Assembly: GCF_019972155.1 (NCBI RefSeq)
Contig: NZ_BOVL01000022.1
Location: forward strand, 349,239-413,238
Length of the DNA stretch: 64,000 nucleotides
Direction: 5' to 3'
From: Bradyrhizobium sp. RD5-C2
GTDB lineage: Bacteria; Pseudomonadota; Alphaproteobacteria; Rhizobiales; Xanthobacteraceae
A program made the translations under genes and the position numbers. Under the pieces are notes generated by a model. It was not told where the DNA came from. It made no database searches and saw only the letters and a list, made by a program, of their open reading frames with translations. Position 1 is the first letter of the stretch. The number at the start of each line of letters is the position of its first letter. Positions 58,430-64,000 of the stretch are shown piece after piece.

Positions 58430-59749
58430 GTGAAGTTCGCCTTGAAGCTGTTGTATCTCGCCGTCGCGACCCTTCTGCTTGTGGCACCAGCGCAAGCGGC
58501 GACCGAGATCATGTGGTGGCACGCGATGTCGGGCGAGCTCGGCAAGCAGCTCGAAAAACTCGCCGCCGACTTCAACGCCGCGCAATCCGACTACCGGATC
58601 GTGCCGGCCTACAAGGGCAACTACACCGAGACCGTCACCGCGGCGATCTTCGCGTTCCGCTCGCGCAGCCAGCCGGCGATCGTTCAGGTCAACGAGATTG
58701 CCACCGCAACCATGATGGCGGCGCGCGGCGCGATCTATCCGGTGTTCGAGCTGATGCGCGATCAGTCGGCGGCGTTCGCGCCGTCGGCCTATCTGCCCGC
58801 GGTGGCCGGCTACTATGCCGATGTCGACGGCAACATGCTGTCGTTCCCGTTCAACGCCTCGACGCCGATCCTGTATTACAACAAGGATATGTTCCGCTCC
58901 GCCGGGCTCGATCCGAGCGTGCCTCCGAAGACCTGGCCCGAGCTCGGCGTCGCCGCCAAACGACTGCGTGCCGCGGGTGCGATGTGCGGCGTGACCACGT
59001 CATGGCCGTCCTGGATCAATGTCGAGAACTTCTCCGCCTTTCACAATTTGCCGATCGCGACCAGGTCCAACGGCTTTGCCGGGCTCGACGCGCAGCTGGT
59101 CTTCAACAACCCGATCGTGCTGCGCCACATCGCGCAGCTGGCGCAATGGCAGGCCGACAAGACCTTCGATTACAGCGGCCGCGGGCAGGCGGCCGAGCCG
59201 CGTTTTCAAAAGGGCGAATGCGGGATCTTCATCGGCTCGTCAGGCACGCGCGCCGACATCCAGGCCAATTCGAAATTCGAGGTCGGCTACGGCATGATGC
59301 CGTATGAGCCTGACGTGCAGGGCGCGCCGCAGAATTCGATCATCGGCGGTGCGACGCTGTGGGTGCTGCGCGACCGGCCGCGCGCCGAATATGCGGGGGT
59401 GGCAAAATTCTTCGCCTATCTGTCGCGGCCGGAGGTGCAGGCCGCCTGGCACCAGAACACCGGCTATTTGCCGATCACCCGCGCCGCATTCGATCTCAGT
59501 CGTACGCAGGGATTCTACGAGCGCAATCCAGGTGCCTCGATCTCGATCGAGGAGGTCACGCTGAAGCCGCCGACCGACAATTCCAAGGGCATTCGGCTCG
59601 GCTCGTTCGTCCTGATCCGCGACGTGATCGAGGAGGAGCTCGAGCAGGTGTTCGCCGGCAAGCGTTCGGCGCAGGCAGCGATGGACAACGCCGTCGAGCG
59701 CGGCAACCGCCTGCTGCGCCAGTTCGAGCGCGCCAACCCGGACCGGTGA
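58430..59749 (+). CDS. UgpB-like ABC solute-binding protein (sn-glycerol-3-phosphate type), orphan
   Basis: 439 residues with a signal peptide (KLLYLAVATLLLVAPAQA). The mature protein follows the UgpB pattern: EIMWWHAMSGELGKQLEKLA, VPAYKGNYTETVTA, PFNASTPILYYNKDMF, and PEVQAAWHQNTGYLPITRAA. The characterised family binds sn-glycerol-3-phosphate or glycerophosphodiesters. No ugpA, ugpE or ugpC follow; the next gene is an APH-like kinase after a repeat. The start is GTG at 58430. Divergent from dctP; either it borrows a permease encoded elsewhere or it is a sensor component. Confidence 0.9.
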   Translation: MKFALKLLYLAVATLLLVAPAQAATEIMWWHAMSGELGKQLEKLAADFNAAQSDYRIVPAYKGNYTETVTAAIFAFRSRSQPAIVQVNEIATATMMAARGAIYPVFELMRDQSAAFAPSAYLPAVAGYYADVDGNMLSFPFNASTPILYYNKDMFRSAGLDPSVPPKTWPELGVAAKRLRAAGAMCGVTTSWPSWINVENFSAFHNLPIATRSNGFAGLDAQLVFNNPIVLRHIAQLAQWQADKTFDYSGRGQAAEPRFQKGECGIFIGSSGTRADIQANSKFEVGYGMMPYEPDVQGAPQNSIIGGATLWVLRDRPRAEYAGVAKFFAYLSRPEVQAAWHQNTGYLPITRAAFDLSRTQGFYERNPGASISIEEVTLKPPTDNSKGIRLGSFVLIRDVIEEELEQVFAGKRSAQAAMDNAVERGNRLLRQFERANPDR

Positions 59750-59779
59750 GGGGCACATCCAGTCCGCTCGCTTTCTTTT

Positions 59780-59884
59780 CCGTCACCCTGAGGAGCCGCG
59801 AAGCGGCGTCTCGAAGGGTCGACGGCCACCAGTCGGGCCGTGCATCCTTCGAGGCTCGCTCCGCTCGCACCTCAGGATGACGGG
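59780..59884. repeat. Family B palindromic repeat, copy 4
   Basis: Begins CCGTCACCCTGAGGAGCCGC and ends CTCAGGATGACGGG, with GTCTCGAAGGGTCGACGG and CGTGCATCCTTCGAGGC inside. Lies between the ugpB-like stop and the APH-like start. Confidence 0.88.
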
Positions 59885-59913
59885 AGATAGATTCCGCTAC
59901 GAGATTCCTTGAA

Positions 59914-60864
59914 ATGATATCCCTTCCGCCCATCACCGACTACGACACCTACCGCGCCTGGCGCGGTGACACGTCGCGCTGGCTGCCGGTCGCGCGCGAT
60001 ATCGCCGACAGCCACGGGCTGTCCTGTGGCACGCCGCATGTGTTCTCGACCGGCACCAACCTCGTCGTCGGGCTCGACGGTGAGCTGATCCTGAAATTGT
60101 TTCCGCCGTTTCTGCGCCCGCAATTCGCGTCCGAGCGCGGCGCGCTTGCCGAGCTGCGCGGACGGCTCGGCATTCCGATCCCGGATCTCGTTGCGGAGGG
60201 CGAGCGCGACGGCTGGCCCTATCTCGTCATCACGCGCCTCGCCGGCACCGTCGGCTCGGAGGTGTGGCCGTCGCTGCCGGAAGCCGAGCGCGAGCGCGTG
60301 CTCGGCGAGATCGGCGCCGTGATTGCCGAAGTGCAGCGCGTGCCGCCCGGCAGCCTGCTTGCGATCGAGCCGCGCTGGGAGGCCTTCATGCGCGGACAGA
60401 TCGCGCAGTGCCGGGCGCGGCATGAGCGGCTCGGCCTGCCGGCGAAATTCCTCACCTCGCTCGACGATCTCCTGCGTGACGCCACTGAGTTGATCCCGAT
60501 GCACGCGCCGCCGGTGATCCTGACCGGCGAGTACATTCCGGAGAATTTCCTGCTCGGCCGCCGCCCCGACGGCTGGCACGTCGCCGGCCTTTTCGACTTC
60601 GGCGACGTTCGGACGGGGTGGGGCGAGTACGATCTGCTCGGTCCCAGCGCCTTCATGGCCGCCGGTCATCCGCGCCGCGTGCGCAGCCTGTTCGATGGCT
60701 ACGGCATCCCGCGCAGCGAGGTGACTTTCACGCTGAAGCGGCGGCTGCTGGCGCTCATGATGCTGCACTCGGCCAGCGATCCGCTCCGGCACATCTGCAT
60801 CGCGGGCTGGCCGGACCGGGTCGACGATCTCGTGCAGTTGCAGGAGTTGGTTTGGCCCGACTGA
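59914..60864 (+). CDS. Aminoglycoside phosphotransferase-fold (APH) kinase-like protein
   Basis: 316 residues with a kinase-like fold. Lys61 (ELILKLFP) is the likely ATP-binding lysine. The catalytic loop normally reads HxDxxxxN; here it is Thr204, Glu206, Asn211 (LTGEYIPENFLL), so the catalytic aspartate position carries Glu. The metal-binding FDFGDVRTG has Asp228. Glu-type loops occur in some hygromycin-kinase-like members. Substrate is not known; it need not be an antibiotic, since many APH-fold proteins phosphorylate small metabolites. ATG at 59914; ends before the gap containing the sigma-54 motif. Confidence 0.82.
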   Translation: MISLPPITDYDTYRAWRGDTSRWLPVARDIADSHGLSCGTPHVFSTGTNLVVGLDGELILKLFPPFLRPQFASERGALAELRGRLGIPIPDLVAEGERDGWPYLVITRLAGTVGSEVWPSLPEAERERVLGEIGAVIAEVQRVPPGSLLAIEPRWEAFMRGQIAQCRARHERLGLPAKFLTSLDDLLRDATELIPMHAPPVILTGEYIPENFLLGRRPDGWHVAGLFDFGDVRTGWGEYDLLGPSAFMAAGHPRRVRSLFDGYGIPRSEVTFTLKRRLLALMMLHSASDPLRHICIAGWPDRVDDLVQLQELVWPD

Positions 60865-61036
60865 CGTCGGTCGCCGGTCAGAAAGCGAGCAATATCTATG
60901 GTGCGCCTATCTATTGAGCAGATAGCTCTTCTTTGTATGCAATGCTTGCCGTCCTAATTGACGTCAGAACAAGATACCTTCGGCAATTTCTCCTATATCT
61001 CCAGTGTGTTATCGCCTCATAAGGTTTCGTTAAGGG

Positions 61037-61052
61037 TTGGCACAATCCTTGC
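61037..61052 (+). promoter_or_regulatory. Sigma-54 (RpoN) promoter motif
   Basis: TTGGCACAATCCTTGC, with GG at 61039-61040 and GC at 61051-61052 separated by 10 bp, matches the -24/-12 consensus TGGCAC-N5-TTGC exactly. It lies 44 bp upstream of the ATG at 61096, leaving a short leader with GGAG. It suggests nitrogen- or activator-dependent expression of the ABC operon. The 231-bp gap 60865-61095 holds nothing else recognised. Confidence 0.75.
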
Positions 61053-61095
61053 GATCTGAGTTCCAAGGCCGTTCTCAAGGGCGTTGGAGCATCAC

Positions 61096-62718
61096 ATGAA
61101 GCGTCGCGATTTCCTCAAATCGGTGTCTGGACTGGCAGCGGGGGCGCTGGCGCCGACCGCGCCCGCGATCTGGTCGCCGGCCAAGGCCGACGCGCGCTCC
61201 GAGACGCTGCTGATCGTCTCCGAAGGCGGTCCCAACAATCTCGATATCCACGGCGTCGGCACCAACGTGCCCGGCTATGAGGTGTCGTGGAATTGCTACG
61301 ACCGGCTGATCAGCCACGAGATGAAGAGCGGTCCGGGCGGCGTGCCCTATTACGACCGCGACAAGTTCAAGCCCGAGCTCGCCGAGGACTTCAACATCGG
61401 CGACATGTCGGTCACCTTCAAGCTGCGCAAGAACGCCAAATTCCACGACGGCACGCCGGTGACGGCGAAGGACGTCAAATGGTCGCTCGACCGTGCCGTC
61501 AGCGTCGGCGGCTTCCCGACCTTCCAGATGAGCGCGGGCTCGCTGACCAAGCCCGAGCAGTTCGTCGTCGTCGATGACCACACCGTGCGCGTCGACTTCC
61601 TCAAGAAAGACAAGCTCACGATCCCCGACCTCGCTGTCATCGTGCCCTGCGTCGTCAACTCCGAGCTGGTGAAGAAGAACGCCAGCGAGAAGGATCCGTG
61701 GGGCCTCGAATTCACCAAGCAGCAGACTGCGGGCTCCGGCGCCTACAAGGTGACCAAATGGACCGCGGGCACCGAAGTGGTCATGGAGCGCAACGACGAC
61801 TGGGTCTCCGGCCCGATGCCCAAGATCAAGCGCGTGATCTGGCGCATGGTGCCGCAGGCCGGCAACCGCCGCGCGCTGCTCGAACGCGGCGATGCCGATA
61901 TCTCCTACGAACTGCCGTTCAAGGATTTCCAGGAGATGAAGACGAACGGCAAGCTCAACGTGGTCTCGCTGCCGTTCTCCAACGGCATCCAGTACATCGG
62001 CATGAACGTGACCAAGCCGCCGTTCGACAATCCGAAGGTGCGGCAGGCGATGGCCTATGCAATGCCGTACCAGAAGATCATGGATGCGGTGCTGTTCGGT
62101 CTCGCCAACCCGATGTTCGGCGCACCGAAGGACAAGCCGACCGAGGTCGCCTGGCCGCAGCCGACCAAATACAACACCGACATGGAAAAGGCCAAGGCGC
62201 TGTTAGCCGAGGCCGGCTACGCCAACGGCTTCGAGACCACGATCTCGTTCGACCTGAACTTCGCAGGAGTCAACGAGCCGCTCTGCGTGCTGGTGCAGGA
62301 GAGCCTCGCGCAGCTCGGCATCAAGACCACCATCAACAAGGTGCCCGGCGCCAACTGGCGCACCGAGCTCACCAAGAAGGAAATGCCGCTGTTCACCAAC
62401 GTGTTCTCGGGCTGGCTCGATTACCCCGAGTACTTCTTCTACTGGTGCTATCACGGCAACAATTCGATCTTCAACACGATGAGCTACAAGTCGCCGGAGA
62501 TGGACAAACTCATCGACGGCGCGCGCATCGCCGCCGCCAACGGCGACACCGCGGCCTACGACGCCGACGTCAAGGGTTTCGTCGATCTCGCCTACACCGA
62601 CATTCCGCGCATCCCGCTCTATCAGCCGTTCGTCAACGTCGCGATGCAGAAGAACATCTCGGGCTACCAATACTGGTTCCACCGCCGCCTCGACTATCGC
62701 GCGATGGCGAAGGGGTGA
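61096..62718 (+). CDS. Peptide/nickel-type ABC solute-binding protein (DppA/OppA family), Tat-exported
   Basis: Periplasmic binding protein of 540 residues for an ABC importer of oligopeptides or similar compounds. A twin-arginine signal (KRRDFLKSVSGLAAG) directs export by Tat. Family blocks: LAEDFNIGDMSVTFKLRKNAKFHDGTPVTA (split; the SBP_bac_5 signature), KPPFDNPKVRQAMAYA, and the C-terminal DIPRIPLYQPF. A TTG at 61084 is in frame but the ATG at 61096 has GGAG upstream and starts the Tat signal. Preceded by a sigma-54 motif and followed after 300 bp by the permease gene. Confidence 0.93.
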   Translation: MKRRDFLKSVSGLAAGALAPTAPAIWSPAKADARSETLLIVSEGGPNNLDIHGVGTNVPGYEVSWNCYDRLISHEMKSGPGGVPYYDRDKFKPELAEDFNIGDMSVTFKLRKNAKFHDGTPVTAKDVKWSLDRAVSVGGFPTFQMSAGSLTKPEQFVVVDDHTVRVDFLKKDKLTIPDLAVIVPCVVNSELVKKNASEKDPWGLEFTKQQTAGSGAYKVTKWTAGTEVVMERNDDWVSGPMPKIKRVIWRMVPQAGNRRALLERGDADISYELPFKDFQEMKTNGKLNVVSLPFSNGIQYIGMNVTKPPFDNPKVRQAMAYAMPYQKIMDAVLFGLANPMFGAPKDKPTEVAWPQPTKYNTDMEKAKALLAEAGYANGFETTISFDLNFAGVNEPLCVLVQESLAQLGIKTTINKVPGANWRTELTKKEMPLFTNVFSGWLDYPEYFFYWCYHGNNSIFNTMSYKSPEMDKLIDGARIAAANGDTAAYDADVKGFVDLAYTDIPRIPLYQPFVNVAMQKNISGYQYWFHRRLDYRAMAKG

Positions 62719-62786
62719 GGGTGTGATGCGCGCAGTCCGCGACGATCTCGCGTGTTTGCCTCGTAGTGAGGTGGCCACATCTCTCA

Positions 62787-62972
62787 GGCTCCCTCCCCCC
62801 TTGTGGGGGAGGGTGGGGAGAGGGGTAAGCCGCATACTCGAAAGAACGACATCGACCGAGATCGTGCCCAACCATTCGCAGCATCACGCGCGGATCAGCG
62901 GAGCGTTCTGTTTGGCATCGGAGCAAGCGGCACCCCTCTCCCCAACCCTCCCCCACAAGGGGGGAGGGAGCC
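62787..62972. repeat. 40-bp near-perfect inverted repeat between ABC operon genes
   Basis: Left arm 62787-62826 (GGCTCCCTCCCCCCTTGTGG and following) and right arm 62932-62972, identical when inverted apart from one extra base. The 105-bp spacer includes AGAACGACATCGACCGAGAT. In RNA this would form a very stable stem within the 300-bp space between the binding-protein and permease genes. Confidence 0.85.
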
Positions 62973-63018
62973 CTGACAGTCCCGTTGTGGCTTTGCCTGA
63001 TGCCATCAGGAGCACGCC

Positions 63019-64000
63019 ATGCTGACCCTCATCGGCAAGCGGCTGCTGTTTGCGATCCCGTCGCTGATCGGGGTGGTGATTGTGACGTTCCTGCTGACCC
63101 GCGCGCTGCCGGGCGATCCGGCGGCGTATTTCGCTGGGCCAGCGGCAACCAAGGAAGCGGTCGACCAGATCAGGAAGAAGCTCGGCTTCGACAAGCCGCT
63201 GATCGAGCAGTTCGTCCGCTACACCAACGATCTCGCCCATGGCGATCTCGGCACGTCGCTCACCACGGGGCAGCCGGTGGCCGCCGAGCTGCGCAACCGC
63301 CTGCCGGCATCGGCCGAACTCACGCTGCTCGGCCTCGTTGTCTCGATCGTGATCGCGATCCCGCTCGGCGTGCTGGCGGCGACGCGGCCGGGCTCCTGGA
63401 TAGATCATCTCTGCCGCGTCACCACGACGGCCGGCGTGTCGCTGCCGGTGTTCTTCACCGGGCTGGTGCTGGTTTACGTGTTCTACTTCCGGCTCGGCTG
63501 GTCGCCGGCGCCGCTCGGCCGGCTCGACGTGTTCTACAGTACGCCGCCGACCGTCACCGGCTTCTATCTCATCGACACACTCATCGCGCGCGACTTCGAG
63601 GCGTTCCGTTCGGCGTTCAGCCAATTGATCCTGCCGGCGGTGACGCTCGCGATCTTTTCGCTGGCGCCGATCGCGCGCATGACGCGCGCCTCGATGCTGG
63701 CGGTGCTGGCGTCCGATTTCGTCCGCACCGCGCGCGCCAGCGGCCTGTCGCCCGGCAAGGTGATCGTGACCTACGCCTTCCGCAACGCGATGCTGCCGGT
63801 CATCACCACGCTCAGCATGGTGTTCTCCTTCCTGCTCGGGGCCAATGTGCTGGTGGAGAAGGTGTTCGCCTGGCCCGGCATCGGCTCCTACGCGGTCGAG
63901 GCGCTGATCGCGTCCGATTTCGCACCGGTGCAGGGTTTTGTCCTCACCATGGCGGTCATGTACGTGCTGCTGAATCTCCTGATCGACATCCTCTATGGCG
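63019..64000 (+). CDS. DppB/OppB-type ABC transporter permease, 3' end outside window
   Basis: Inner-membrane channel subunit of the importer whose binding protein is at 61096-62718. 327 codons are present. N-terminal TM (LIGKRLLFAIPSLIGVVIVTF), the family block RALPGDPAAYFAGP, and the EAA loop near FVRTARASGLSPGKVIVTYAFRNAML (split) that contacts the ATPase. AGGAG precedes the ATG at 63019. The right edge cuts the gene near its C-terminus (usual length about 310-340), so only the last few residues are missing. The DppC and ATPase genes presumably follow. Confidence 0.93.
   Translation, partial: MLTLIGKRLLFAIPSLIGVVIVTFLLTRALPGDPAAYFAGPAATKEAVDQIRKKLGFDKPLIEQFVRYTNDLAHGDLGTSLTTGQPVAAELRNRLPASAELTLLGLVVSIVIAIPLGVLAATRPGSWIDHLCRVTTTAGVSLPVFFTGLVLVYVFYFRLGWSPAPLGRLDVFYSTPPTVTGFYLIDTLIARDFEAFRSAFSQLILPAVTLAIFSLAPIARMTRASMLAVLASDFVRTARASGLSPGKVIVTYAFRNAMLPVITTLSMVFSFLLGANVLVEKVFAWPGIGSYAVEALIASDFAPVQGFVLTMAVMYVLLNLLIDILYG

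Overview
The window looks like chromosome of a Bradyrhizobium-type alphaproteobacterium (Nitrobacteraceae). I infer this from the high GC with strong GC3 bias, the order chvI-chvG-hprK-EIIA(Man)-HPr near pckA, paired DUF2865 proteins, and several palindromic intergenic repeat families typical of that group. I saw no rRNA, tRNA, CRISPR array, prophage or classical insertion sequence. About 53 protein genes are supported; two run off the window ends (glgX on the left, a DppB-type permease on the right).

Layout. 1-9.1 kb: glgX, a TPR protein, radC, a 3-methyladenine glycosylase, map, an MscS channel and a K+/H+ antiporter. 9.3-14.5 kb: a membrane-anchored proline-rich protein, modABC for molybdate uptake, a small periplasmic protein and mepA. 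14.7-23.2 kb: an acetyltransferase, a PAS/GGDEF/EAL protein, two tandem HdeA/B-like proteins, a DUF2865 protein, a DUF1801 protein and a chemoreceptor. 23.5-32 kb: a DUF2867 protein, an MFS transporter with an acyl-CoA-dehydrogenase-like flavoprotein, lepA, an M15-like peptidase and an ArnT-like glycosyltransferase. 32-39.6 kb: HPr, EIIA, HprK, ChvG, ChvI, a HugZ-like protein and pckA, a module joining envelope/acid sensing, PTS phosphorelay and gluconeogenesis. 39.7-49.2 kb: arginase, a thioesterase, glgP, a GIY-YIG nuclease element, the second DUF2865 protein, pyrE, a GST and a LysE exporter. 49.4-60.9 kb: polA, a four-gene signalling operon (response regulator, REC-DUF3369 kinase, HAMP kinase, orphan DctP binding protein), a divergent orphan UgpB-like binding protein and an APH-fold kinase. 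61-64 kb: a peptide-type ABC operon behind a sigma-54 promoter motif.

The most striking item is a 401-bp unit at 45036-45436. A 97-residue GIY-YIG nuclease gene fills the space between two perfect 34-nt inverted copies of a REP-like hairpin, and a 122-bp gene-less pair of the same hairpins lies at 1498-1619. This reads as an autonomous element and a MITE-like derivative mobilised by a GIY-YIG nuclease instead of a DDE or tyrosine transposase. Other notable points are a DNA polymerase I whose 3'-5' exonuclease domain has lost all four catalytic carboxylates, a signalling operon built around a TRAP binding protein with no transporter, and four copies of a ~105-bp palindromic repeat.
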